NCBI RefSeq assembly: GCF_000220395.1
Contig: NW_004086575.1
Coordinates: forward strand, 1 to 22,044
DNA: 22,044 nt
Origin: Ichthyophthirius multifiliis
Lineage: Eukaryota > Ciliophora > Oligohymenophorea > Hymenostomatida
Direction: 5' to 3'
Shown piece by piece: positions 11,133 through 22,044 of the stretch (its first letter is position 1; the number at the start of each line of letters is the position of its first letter). The notes under the pieces are model-generated. The model made no database searches, was not told the DNA's origin, and saw nothing but the letters and a program-made list of their open reading frames with translations. The translations under genes were made by a program, and so were the position numbers.

Positions 11133-13167
11133 TCATTCATTTTCATATTCATTTAGACCTTACTCTTTGAAATAATTAAAGTCATCATCATTATTATCTT
11201 TTCTTTTACTCTCACAAGAGTCATCATCCTCTTCTTCATATTCTTCTTCATTTAATTTTTTACCTTCATTTTGTTATTATTTAATGTTATTTTTCTTTTT
11301 TTCTTCAATAACTTCAAAGAGTACTTTATTATTAAACTAATTATGTTTATTTCTAATATTTTATGCAAAATCATCAGAATCATCAAACTTTTTTTCATCT
11401 TATTAGCAATTATCTGAACTATTTTAATCTTTAAATTAATAAAATTTACTCACTTTTGATTTCTAATTTTATTATGAATATTCTGTTTATTAATTTTCTT
11501 ATTTATCTTAAGAAACTTATTCTAAATTAGGAAAAGCCATCATATTCCAATGCAGTTATTCTTCTTTTTAATATCTTTTTGGACTTTACTTTTTTTTTTT
11601 AAAAAAAAAAAAATTATTTTTTTTAATAAAAAAAATACAAAGCTGTTTTATTAAAAAAGATACACATCATCATCTTCGTTATCAAATTCGAATTTTAGTT
11701 TATAAATTTCATTTAATTTTTAGTTTTTTTATTTGCCATTTTCTTCATCTATAGTTGTACCACCAAATAAATATATTCTGTTTTTTGTTCAATAATAAAG
11801 TATAAAAAAATATTAAAAATACTCATTTTCTTAAGTATTTATTGATGTATGAAACATAAATGGTGGTATTTATTGACTTACTTATTCAAGCTCAGTCCAA
11901 AAATCTTATTAATAATCATATATAACAATTTAATTTGTAATTTATTAATTTTTTAACATTCCTCCAATATATACTAATTTGCTTTTAATTTTATTCACAG
12001 TATGAAAAGCTCTAGATTATGGATAAAATTAATTTTCTTTTTAAAAAATTTTTCGCCAAAAAAAAGTTTTCAAATCAAGTTAATAAGAATCGTTTACTAA
12101 TTTATTATATCCATGAATTCCTTATATATATACATATATATGTATATACATATATATATATATATTTATATTTATATTTTTTCTTTATATTTTACCTCCA
12201 AAAATTATTAAACTATAAGGATTTTATAAAAAAATACATGTATGACCTCTTCTTCCTGAAGGTATATCTCCGAAAGTTTTTACTTTATGCCAATTCCATT
12301 CTTTTCATTTTATTTTTAATAAAATTAATTTAAGCTAAAAAAATACTAGAATCTAAAGTCCATAAAAAGTTATATTCGTTACATCCGAACTAAAATTTAA
12401 AAGAATCCCATCCGCCAAACAAAACGACTTAATTCTTAGTATAATCATAAACTAAAGTATGATCTCTAACGCCTGGCGGACATAATTAATTAGGTTATTA
12501 TAATTTTTTAATTTAAATTTCGTGCTAATCAGCATTTGATAAACCCAAATCATTATCAACATTTTATTTTTTTTAAGGGGAATCTTATTACATGAAAAGT
12601 TTTCCTTCTAAAGTAGATTTAGTATTTTTTTAATGTCCTATATCTAAACTTTGCACATTTTCAGAATAATTACTTTGACGGACTTAATTAGTCTGTATAT
12701 TTATAACAATTATTTAATTTGTATATTTGCTTCCGTCCCAACCACCAAACATCATTACATTATTATTACAATGATCAAATGGAAAGTGCAGAGATTAATG
12801 CCCTACAAATCTTAAACTATCAGGATTTTTTAATTATATTTTTACTTTTTCCCATTTTTTTTCTTCTGTTTTATTTAGATTTATTTTAATTTTTATGTAA
12901 ATTTAAATTAATATTTTTTCTTTTTATCAATATTATTACTTAAATTAAATGTATATGCATCATTATATTCAGACTTTTTGTCATAACCACCATGAATAAA
13001 TGCAAGGCCTCTACTTTAAATAAATGATGATACATGATTATTTCTTGGAGCTGGAATATATCCTTTTTTTAATTTATTTTTAAATTTATATTTTAATTTT
13101 TATCACCTGTTGCTAATATTTTTTAAAATGACATTTATACATCTGTATCAATATAGTTTTTGCTCAT
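11133..13167 (-). CDS. Kelch-repeat protein with acidic C-terminal tail
   Basis: Seven exons (13107-13167, 12940-13062, 12347-12865, 12196-12300, 11823-12120, 11639-11777, 11133-11588) join to 566 residues; the introns of 44, 74, 46, 75, 45 and 50 nt are GT-AG. Kelch blades are recognisable by PAPRNNH...FIHGGYDKKSEYNDAY, GHQSLHF...MMFGGWDGSKYTN, RDHTLVYD...VVLFGGWDS, PSGRRGHTC...LIIFGGIHGYNKLVND, RAFHTV...LVYIGGM and IYLFGGTTID, consistent with a six-bladed propeller of the RABEPK/Tip type. After about residue 415 the chain becomes low-complexity and strongly acidic (EEEYEEEDDDSCES, DNNDDDFNYF), ending in TGA. Such propellers are protein-interaction scaffolds; no partner can be inferred. The 5' splice site of the sixth intron has two in-phase choices (GTGTAT or GTATTT); the second was used. 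The start at 13167 faces the PP2C gene. Confidence 0.88.
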
Positions 13168-14024
13168 TTTTTTTTTTAATTATTTTTAAGATATAGTATT
13201 ACCAATTTTTATTTAGTTTAAATTAAAATATAAATTATTTTAATTATAAAAATATTGATAAAACACTTAGTATATTTTAAAATTTTAACTATACTTTAAT
13301 TTTATATGTTTTTGATTAATATTGTTTATTAAATATAAATTCTAATTTATTTTTAAATGTATATATTAAGTTTTTATAGCTATTTATTATAGTTTAATAA
13401 TAAATATTATTTAAAATTTAAATTATTAAGTTTTTATAATTAAATAATATATAATTAAATATATTAATATATTAATATTAAATTATAAATATTAATTATA
13501 AAATTTATTTTAATATTATAAATGTTTTATATTATCTATTTTAAAATTTTTATTTATTATAAATATATTATTAAATTCATTTAAAACAAATAATTACATA
13601 AACTTAATCTTATAATTTCTACATTTTAAATATAATTTTTTTTATTTATTAATTATTAAATAAATAATTAATTATTTTAATAAATGAATATAATTTTTAA
13701 ATATAATTTAGATATTCAAAATAATTATTTTTATGTAAATTATATTGAATTTAGTAAATTTTTAAAATTAAAACATAATTTGATGATATCGAATATAAAA
13801 TACTTAATTATTTTTTGTATTTTAGTTTTCATATTTATTTTTAAAATAAAAAAGAATTATATTTTATAAAAATTAAAAACTAATTTGATTTGTATATTTT
13901 TTTTTATTTTTAAAAATAATTATACTGTAATTAATTTTAGAATAAAAAGTTAATTTTAAATTTATTATTAAAAAAAGTTAAATATAAAAGATATATTTTT
14001 ATTAAAAATAATATTTTTAAAAAA
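13168..14024. other. divergent intergenic region, no gene seen
   Basis: These 857 bp separate the minus-strand Kelch gene from the plus-strand phosphatase gene, so they should contain both promoters. The sequence is almost pure A/T. A run open from 13684 to 13869 encodes only Asn/Ile/Lys/Phe/Leu-rich sequence with no raised GC and is taken as chance. Confidence 0.65.
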
Positions 14025-14906
14025 ATGATTCGATTATAAAGGCAAGCAAAAAGTTTTTTAAGAATATAAGAATTAGCTTAGCAAATAAATAAACAATCTT
14101 TTTCAAAATCACTAAATCCGGAATAATAAATAAATTAATTTATTTCATAACATTTTAATATTCCTCATCCCGAAAAAGTTCATAAAGGAGGTGAAGATGC
14201 TTATTTTTGCAACAGTCAATTGTGTTGTGTTGCTGATGGAGTAGGTGGTTGGGCTGAATATGGAATAGACCCAGGTCTTTATAGTAAAGAATTGGTAAGA
14301 AATATTTAATAAAATTTTAACTAAAATAAGAATCTTTACTTAAAAAATCCTAAATAATTAATTATTGATTCGCATAAAATCACAAAAGCTCAAGGTTCTA
14401 CAACATGTTCCATATTAACATTAGATGAAAATAAACCAATATTATATTCTAGTTATATAGGGGATAGTGGATATATAATTTATAGGAAAGAAAATGAATA
14501 AATAAATCCCATTTTTGTGAGCAAAGAATAGACTAAATCATTTAATTTTCCATATTAAATTGGGTCTGAGGGAGATGATCCGATTTAATCGTTGATTTTT
14601 TAACATTAGGTTAAAGATAATGATTTAATTGTTCAAGGTACTGATGGAATATTTGATAATATTAATGAAGAATAGATTTTAGGGTGTATTAAACCTTTTT
14701 GGGAAAATAATGAAATTATTAATGACATTAAAATGCTTGCTGAAATTATTGCTAAATATGCTTTCAGACTTTCTTTAGATCCAGCTTACAATTCACCTTT
14801 TGCAAAAAGAGCGATGGAAAATAAACTTAGGTTTAAAGGAGGAAAATCTGATGATATTACAGTTGTAGTTGCATAAATTAGAATTAATAATAATAAAAAT
14901 AATTGA
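14025..14906 (+). CDS. PPTC7/Ptc7-like PP2C-family protein phosphatase
   Basis: Single-exon gene of 293 residues ending in TGA at 14904. The metal-dependent phosphatase motifs are in order: GGEDAYF with D58, VADGVGGWAEYGIDPG with D71, GSTTCSI (124-130), YIGDSGY with D147, GTDGIFDNI with D207, and GGKSDDITVVVAQI near 272-285. The short PP2C form with GGWAEYGIDPGLYSKEL is typical of PPTC7/Ptc7, a mitochondrial matrix phosphatase that in yeast and animals acts on coenzyme Q synthesis and import proteins. Residues 1-15 (MIRLQRQAKSFLRIQ) are basic and free of acidic residues, compatible with a mitochondrial presequence, though that is inference. It is intronless, unlike most neighbours. The gene converges with the von Willebrand A gene, leaving about 270 bp of AT-rich spacer. 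Confidence 0.93.
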
Positions 14907-15177
14907 ATATTCATTTTAATTAAATATTTTTTGTATTTATTTATATTTTTTAAAAAATTTATGATGATTATTTTTTAAAAATAATTAATTTTTTGATAAT
15001 ATTTATATGATTTTTAATTTTTTATAATTATTTGAATTTAAATCAATATTTAATTTAAATAATAAAACATATATTATTCTATTTAATTACTTATAAAAAT
15101 ATAATATTTTAAAAATCAAAAAATTATAATAATAATAAAAGTAAAATAATAAAAATATATATATATATTTATAATAT

Positions 15178-16982
15178 TCACATTTTTTTTTAGCATAATT
15201 AACTAATTCTTATTGCATTTTATTTTAATTACAAAAGTTATAATCAACAACTGCTGACTATTGTTTCATATTAACTTTAAAGTTTTACATCATTTTGCAC
15301 TTACCATTTAAATTATAAATAGATTTTTCTGAATTTTTCTAGCATTCTATCAAATCATTTTTAATTTAAGAAAGCTTTGATATATTATTCGGATGCGAAA
15401 CCTTTATTTTTTCAATAATATTTTATAAAATGGCCTTTCCCTAATCATATTATTATTTTTCTGCACAAAATATTGCACTTTAGATTGCTTCTGCGGCATT
15501 AACCCTTAAATAATTAAACTCCACATTTTGGTTAATTTCAGAATCTTCGTAAATTTTTTCATTTTCTAAAAATAAGGTTAAAACTAAATTACATTATTTA
15601 TTTACAGAAGTAGTATATTAGGGATTTACAGGTATAGCAGTTACATTAGCCTTTATAAGTTCAACATTTCTTTCGAAATCTTATAAACTTTAAATTAATA
15701 AAGGAGGAATAGTGACTTCGAAAATGAAATCTTTGGTAATTCCTGATAATAGTTAATTAATATTGATTTAGAAATGTGAATTTTAGTTAACGCATTTAAA
15801 CATATTTCCATAAGTTTTAGATATTTAACATTATTTGAAGCGTTTTTGGAAATTAGCATCTTATATATTAAGACTAAAATCAATTTAAATATCTTAAGCT
15901 ACAACTGAAAAAATACCACCTAAAGCATCCACAAAGAATTCATTAACTTGGTCTATTTTTTCTACGTAATAAAAGTTTCCATCTTTTAAATCACATATAT
16001 TGTTCATTAAAGTAGAATCATGATCATCTCCAAATCCGAAACAATGAATAGTCAAGCAATCATTGGGTAAATTAGTTTTTATTTTTTGTAAGCTAGGTGG
16101 GTCTTAACCATCTGAAAGTAAAAAAATGGAACTTATAGGATTTTATTAATTTCTATCTTTTAAAACTTTAAATGCTTATTGCATTCCTGAATATATATTG
16201 GTACCTCCTGTACTATATATTCCATCAATTACCTGTAATAAATTCTATTTATTTTAAGGGGTCATTTTCGTCAATTTACATAATCTTTCGGAATAAAAAT
16301 TAAATAAAATAAGGGAAATTCGATCATTATCATTCATTAATTCTAGTAAAAGGCGAAGTGTTTATTTTACATTTTCTATTTTTTAACCTTACATTGATCC
16401 TGAATTATCTATTACACAAATTAAATCGATATTAGGTCTATCTTCGAAAGGGTTTTTATCTAATTCTTCATCTGTTTTAAGTTCTTTAGGTTAAGTATCG
16501 TCTAAAGTTTTTATAGAAAGTAAAATAGGAATTACTTGAGAAAATTAAGAATTGAACTAGATATATTTATTTAACGATTTCATTTCTAGGTTTATCCCTT
16601 TTTCGAGATCATAAGCTTTATTATGAAACTTAACATTTTGGTTTTGATTTATTTAGATTTAGTCATCATCATTATATTTTTAAATTAATAATTATTATTT
16701 AATTTATATATTTTATAGTAATGATATTTATTATTATGGTCTTTATTATACATTTTATTATTAGGGAATTTGTAATTATTAGATTTATTAAATTTAAGGA
16801 AATTTTTGTGAAGTTTAAACTTTTTTTTACTTTTGATTAATTTTGTATTATTTAGGTGACTTATTGAATTGGTAATCGTTTTTAAACAAGGGACTTGCTT
16901 TAAGTTAGTTAGAGAGTCACTTATTAGTGTTTAATTGTTTTAGAAACTACTTTTTCTATTTTAAAGAAAGTTATTAATCCAT
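15178..16982 (-). CDS. von Willebrand factor type A domain protein
   Basis: About 582 residues. The start at 16982 reads MDQQLSLKQK; a 57-nt intron (16894-16950) is needed because that stretch holds an in-frame TGA. A Gln/Asn-rich N-terminal segment to about residue 120 is followed by a vWA domain: IDLICVIDNSGSM gives the MIDAS DxSxS at D173-S177, STGGTN supplies the MIDAS Thr, and FLLSDGQDPPS the MIDAS Asp. FGFGDDHDSTLMNNIC and a C-terminal region (VNAAEAIQSAIFCAEKQQ, SAVVDYNFCNQNKMQQ) follow. No signal peptide or membrane segment is seen, so an intracellular role resembling other ciliate vWA proteins is inferred; the ligand is unknown. The 3' end is uncertain: after NYAKKK the frame stays open into the neighbouring gene. 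One extra A in the nine-A run at 15183-15191 would place TGA at 15178-15180; a final intron is the alternative. Confidence 0.86.
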
Positions 16983-18374
16983 TTTTATTTTCTATTTTTT
17001 ATATTTTCTATTTTTTTTAATTAATTCAATTTTTTTTTTATACCAGTATATATAAAAAATAAAGATCTATTAATATATTTTTTCTGATAAAATATTATAA
17101 ATATAATATATTTTCTCTATTATAATTAATTAGTTATTTATAAAATATATTTAATATTATATTTTATAATTTCAATTTTCTTTATACAAATAAATTATAA
17201 TTTTACATTTTTATATAACCAAGCAATATTAATTTTTATTAAATAATATTATTTTCATTAAGTATATAAAAATTATTTATAAACAATAGATACATAAATA
17301 TATTCACTTTATTTATATAAAACTAATAATTTAATTTTTTTGAATTTATAGAAGTAAAATATTCATTAATTAGCAAATAATTTAAAAATATGCAATTAAC
17401 GAAATTAATAATTTTGTATATATATATTTAATTTTTTTTAAAAAATAAATATTAAAATATATAAATAATTATTTTTAACATTTTTAAATTTTAATATCTA
17501 TTTTAGAAAAAAATGAAACTTTATATTTTATTAAATTCATAAATTATTTAATTATTCTATTTTTCAAAATAATAAATTAGTTTTTTTTACTTAAACTTAG
17601 TTTTCATTTAATTTTAATTTCAATATATTATAGTAAATAGTTTTAATTATATAAAAAAATTAAAATCCGATTTTGAGTAAATACAAAATTAAAAAAAAAT
17701 AATAATATATTTATTACATCAAAAAAAAAATTATTTTAACATGAATTATGATTATAATTTATGATAATAGAATCTAAAATAATAAAAATTAGTATTTTTA
17801 TTAAGTTTATTTTTTAATTTTATTCTTATGTTTAGATTTGTAATAAAATGTGTAATAAATTATATTTCTAATGGCCTTTAATAAGTTTTTTTAATGAATT
17901 TAATTCATAATATATTAAATAAATATATAAAAATATATGCAAAATAAAAGTATATAGAATATATACTTTTTAAAAATATTTTATTTAATCAATAATAAAA
18001 AAACAAAGGCAAAATATTAAATAATTTATGACCAGAAAAATATGTAAAAAATAATATAAATAATAAAATATTGTTATCTATAAAAATAAAATAAATAAAA
18101 GAATATAATTGTTTATATGTTTTAATATTAAATAACAATGATTTAAATAAATTAATTATATATATGATTTTATTTTAAATTAAAAAAAAAAAATATAAAT
18201 AAAAATATAATAATTATTTTAAATCATATTAAATTTTTTATTAAAATATCTTATTTGATATACAATTTTTTTAAAAATATGGATTTGTAACTATAATAAT
18301 TAATAAAAGAAAAATAAAAAATAAATGATTAAATACAAACTTTAGTAAAAGTTTAGTTTGAAAAATACCAAGGA
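16983..18374. other. long AT-rich intergenic region, no gene seen
   Basis: About 1.4 kb between the divergent vWA and UBA5 starts. Both promoters should be here. It consists of A/T tracts with very few G or C residues; no coding-like stretch, RNA gene or repeat longer than simple TA/poly-A runs was found. Confidence 0.65.
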
Positions 18375-18410
18375 ATGAGTGAAGAAGTAAAAGACGACAA
18401 TCCATATAGG

Positions 18411-18453
<43 letters not shown>

Positions 18454-19569
18454 AATATATTTTTTTATATTTCTATATATATATTTATATATATAATTAT
18501 GCATATATATATACATATTTTTAAAGTCGTCTAATGGCTCTTAAAAGAATGGGTATTGTTCAAAATTATGAAAAAATAAGAGACTGTTCAGTTTTAATTG
18601 TAGGTGTAGGAGGAGTAGGTTCTGTTGTAGCTGAAATGTTAACGCGTAGTGGAATAGGAAAACTTGTGATTTATGATTACGATAAAGTTGAACTTGCAAA
18701 TATGAATAGACTATTCTATACTCCTCATTAAGTCGGCCTTTCTAAAGTACAAGCTGCAAAAGAAACTCTTTTAAGTATTAATCCTGAAATCGAAATAGAT
18801 GCATTTAATATGAATATTACATCTTCGTGTAAAAATTTTTAAATTTTAAAAATCATATATTAAAAAAGCTGGTTTTGATCATTTATTTGATAGAATTTAA
18901 AAAGGTGGTAAAAATGAAAGTAGAATAAATTTAGTATTGTCTTGTGTTGATAATTATTCCGCTAGGATGACAATAAATACGGCATGTAATGAATTAGATT
19001 AAATTTGGTTTGAAAGTGGAGTTTCTGAAGATGCTATGAGTGCTCATATTTAAGCTATGATTCCTGGAGAAACAGCTTGTTTTGCATGTGCAAGCCCTAT
19101 AGCCGTTATTGAATAAGATGAGTAAAATATAAAAAGAGAAGGTGTCTGTGCTGCAAGTTTACCTACTACTATGGGTATTACGGCTGGTTTTTTGGCACAA
19201 AATACTTTGAAGTTTTTATTAGATTTCGGAGATTTAACCTTTTTGTTAGGGTATAATGCTAAAAGCGATTTTTTTTAAAATTATGTTATAAAACCGAATG
19301 AAGATTGCAAAGAAGCGGCTTGTTAGAAAAGATAAAAAGAAAAAAAAGGAAGTAAAGGGTTTTTGGGTTTAATTGAAGAAAAAAAATAAAAAATAAAAGA
19401 TGAGTAATCTAAATAGTTTTAAAATTTGGAAAACAAGTGGGGAATTGAGAATGTTGAAGAAGGAAATTAGGTTATTTCCTCATAATTTTAGGAAGTTTAA
19501 GAAGAAGAATAAAGTAAATTAGAAGATACTAATTTAGAAGATCTTATGGCAAAATTAAAATAATTGTGA
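18375..19569 (+). CDS. UBA5: UBA5, E1-activating enzyme for UFM1
   Basis: Exons 18375-18409, 18527-18828 and 18869-19569 join to 345 residues; introns are 117 and 40 nt. UBA5 adenylates the ubiquitin-like protein UFM1 and passes it as a thioester to the E2 UFC1, mainly acting on ER-associated ribosome quality control. Evidence: [15 protein letters not shown], nucleotide loop VGVGGVGSV (37-45), [24 protein letters not shown], zinc cysteines C183/C186 (ACFACA) and C259/C264 (CKEAAC), and catalytic C206 in [15 protein letters not shown]. The C-terminal tail contains WGIENV (303-308), matching the WGIELV-type UFM1-interacting sequence of animal UBA5, and ends [10 protein letters not shown], the usual UFC1-binding region. 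The start at 18375 gives a short N-terminus without the longer extension of human UBA5. The second exon on its own would start at an internal ATG at 18534, but the first exon restores NPYSRL. Confidence 0.96.
18411..18450. repeat. (TA)n microsatellite in UBA5 intron
   Basis: Around 19 TA units directly follow the 5' splice site of the first UBA5 intron (18410-18526, 117 nt). The second intron of the same gene is only 40 nt. Confidence 0.93.
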
Positions 19570-22044
19570 TTTTTTTTAAATAAAATTATTATGTAATTTT
19601 ATTTTATTAAAATTTATTTTTATAACTAGTTCAATGTATTTAATTTTATAATAATACAATTGCTTTTTAATATGAATATATTATTCATAATATTTATTTG
19701 TAATTAAACCTAGATATTTTTTTTTGTTAAGTTTGTATTTTTTATTAAATATTTTTGTTTGTTCTTAACTTTTTCAAACCATAAGTTTAATTATTTTTTA
19801 AATAAAAAAATATCGACTTTAGATTTTTTTAAATATATCATAAATAAAATCTTGATTTGTTAGAGATTAAAAACTTAAATCAATTTAAATTTAAATAAAA
19901 GTAATATTTTATTTATTAGAATCAGAATTTATAATATAATATAATACATTTAAAGTACTTGTTTTAGTTATTTCTTCATTATTTTAGGAACTTTTTTTAG
20001 AATTATATGGACAACTAAAAGAGGTTTTTTTCCTAATTATTTAATTGTTATTTTTTTGATTTGAATATTTTAAAATTATTATTTGAGCTGTGATTAATAC
20101 TTTTATTCATTCAGAATATTTGTAATATGTTAGAAAATTTATTTTAGTTAAATTAAAAAAATTATTAGAAATATTATATTCATAATTTTATTTTAAAATA
20201 TTTTGTTTATATATACTATTAAATTGTCATCTAGAAAATATTCTGTAATTTATATAAAATTATTGTTAAATATGTAAATAGTTTATACGGTTTTATTATG
20301 TTTAATTTTAATTATTTACTTTTTTCATTTTTTCGATTTCTAAGATTATCTAAGATTAATATTAATCATTTTAATTTTAATTTATTATATTATTTATTAA
20401 AACTTAGTTACTAATTTTATGTTTAAATTTAAAAATGAAAAAACTTTTATTTTTTAATATATTAAAAAATAAATTCTCTTAATTATGAAAAAAAAATTAT
20501 TACAAATTATTAAATATTTCTAATTTTTTTTTATGTTTAATTAAAAAAAAATTAAATTTTATTTTTTAAATTTAGAATATTATATTTCTTAAGGTTTATC
20601 TGATAATCTAAGTGTCTTTTTTTAATTAAAAATATTATTTCTTTGCTTTTTTATATTTAATCTTCTTTATTTTTTGTATTTTAATAATATTTAATTCAAT
20701 AAATAAGCCAATTTTTAATTTCATTTTTTTAAAAAATTATTAGAATTTTTTTTTTTCTAAATTAATTCTCTTTAATTATTTTAAATAATTTATTTAATAA
20801 AATCAGATTTTTTTTATGTAAAATGAAATTCTTAAAAGGTATAAATCAAAATTTTGTATAAATAATTAGAAAAAATTAATAAATAAAAAATTTTTAGATA
20901 TTTACTCCATGATTATATTTTATTAATTTTATATTTTGAAATTATTAAAGTTTTTTTATTAAGAATATTCTTGAAAATTTAACACTAATCTATATTTAAT
21001 TTAATTTCTTATAATTAAGTAATTGAATTTTAAAATTTAATTATTTTTATATATTATTAAACATTAATAAATAAGTTTTTTTACAATTTTATAATACTTA
21101 TTATAATTAAAATTTATTTATATTTTTTTTTTTAATCCTGAATATACTATTTTGATATAATATCAAATCAGTTTGTTTTTTTCTAAAAATTAATTTTTAA
21201 AATTAAAAATATGGATATTCATTCTAGTTAATTGTGATATAAATTTTGCTTCTTTAAATTTCCATTCATTTAAAAATTATTTTAATAAATATTAATTCGA
21301 AATTTCGAAAATATTTGAATCATTTTTTTATTTAATATATTATAAAATATTAGCTATTTTATAGTTTTTTATAGTTATTTTTATTAAATAGTATTTAGTT
21401 ATTTATTATTAAATTATTTAATAAGACTTAAATATAATAAAAGGATTGTCTAATAATTTTTTATATTTATTTTAAGATTTAATTAAAAAATAAATTAGGA
21501 ATTATTAATCTTTAAATATATTCTCTAAAAAATTATAAAAGATAATTAGAACAAATATCTGCTAAAATAAAAAAATATTATAAAACAAATTTATTATTTC
21601 TTATTAATTTTTATAATTATATAAAAGAATATTTTTTAATTTTTAATATAAATATTTTATTTATTCAAAAAAAAAAAATGAATATTTTTTTAAAACATAG
21701 TTAAAGCTTATAAAAAATAATGAAATATAAATTGATTTAAAAAGTTTCTTTAGACTAAAATATTAATTTATATATAGTATATTATTTTATATAGAATATA
21801 AGAAATTATCAATTATTTTATCTGTCTTCTTTCATAAATATAAATGTAAAAATTAAAATTAAACAATTTAGCAAAAATAGATTATTTATTCTAATATATT
21901 ATAAAAATTATAAGATACATATATCAAATTAATAAAAAAAAAAACTTTAAATTATTTCATAAAATTTTAAAAATCATTAATTTAATATTAAATATGATGA
22001 CTAAAATAAATATTTTATAAAAAAATATATATATATATATATAT
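19570..22044. other. long AT-rich region to window end, no gene seen
   Basis: Almost 2.5 kb of A/T-dominated sequence downstream of UBA5. A slightly less extreme patch near 19970-20060 gives a short readable minus-strand frame (KPLLVVHIILKKVPK) but no start, splice pattern or family resemblance. No tRNA, repeat array or telomeric repeat is visible. The final 20 bases are a TA dinucleotide run, not a telomere. Confidence 0.6.
22025..22044. repeat. TA dinucleotide run at window edge
   Basis: The window ends inside an uninterrupted TA repeat, so its full length is unknown. Confidence 0.9.

Noticed and set aside
12019-12333. Plus-strand open frame of about 100 codons
   Set aside because: It is antisense to Kelch exons and introns, consists largely of Ile/Tyr/Phe/Leu from TA repeats, and resembles no family.
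13684-13869. Plus-strand open frame of 61 codons in the Kelch/PP2C spacer
   Set aside because: Composition is that of the surrounding A/T DNA, with no GC rise and no motif; taken as chance.
15695-15883. Minus-strand open frame of 62 codons
   Set aside because: Out-of-frame shadow inside the vWA gene, whose true frame reads through with conserved sequence.
19970-20060. Short readable minus-strand frame downstream of UBA5
   Set aside because: About 25 codons only, without a start, splice sites or family resemblance.
22025-22044. Possible chromosome end
   Set aside because: The terminal repeat is TA, not the ciliate C4A2/G4T2 telomere repeat.

Overview
This window looks like macronuclear DNA from an oligohymenophorean ciliate. 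It is extremely AT-rich. In every confident gene TAA and TAG are read through as glutamine and TGA is the only stop. Introns are tiny GT-AG introns, mostly 37-82 nt. The very low intergenic GC, with exons near 30-38% GC, fits a fish-parasite type hymenostome such as Ichthyophthirius multifiliis better than Tetrahymena. The genus is an inference; the ciliate nuclear code is seen directly.

Layout: 498-980 (+) intronless Cu/Zn superoxide dismutase. 1589-3104 (+) casein kinase 1-like kinase with a polyglutamine tail written as TAA repeats. 3250-3887 (-) PEX4-type ubiquitin-conjugating enzyme. 3950-7076 (-) OSCA/TMEM63/CSC1-like channel in eight exons. 7461-9647 (-) calcium-dependent protein kinase with four EF-hands and an MGCC lipidation start. 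9781-10225 a tandem 219-bp duplication. 10521-10898 an unidentified coding-like relic. 11133-13167 (-) Kelch-repeat protein with an acidic tail. 14025-14906 (+) intronless PPTC7-like PP2C phosphatase. 15178-16982 (-) von Willebrand A protein. 18375-19569 (+) UBA5, the E1 for UFM1. The rest, notably 16983-18374 and 19570-22044, is AT-rich DNA in which no gene is visible.

The genes do not form one pathway. They are ordinary eukaryotic housekeeping and signalling genes: calcium signalling (channel and CDPK), ubiquitin-like conjugation (PEX4, UBA5), phosphorylation control (CK1, PP2C), oxidative defence and protein-interaction scaffolds. PEX4, CSC1 and CDPK run head to tail. CK1/PEX4 and PP2C/vWA are convergent pairs; Kelch/PP2C is a divergent pair with an 857-bp shared upstream region.

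No convincing new multi-gene system was found. The points most worth a second look are the coding-like relic with in-frame TGA codons, the tandem duplication beside it, TA-repeat growth in the longest introns, and two gene ends that need an extra intron or a one-base homopolymer correction.
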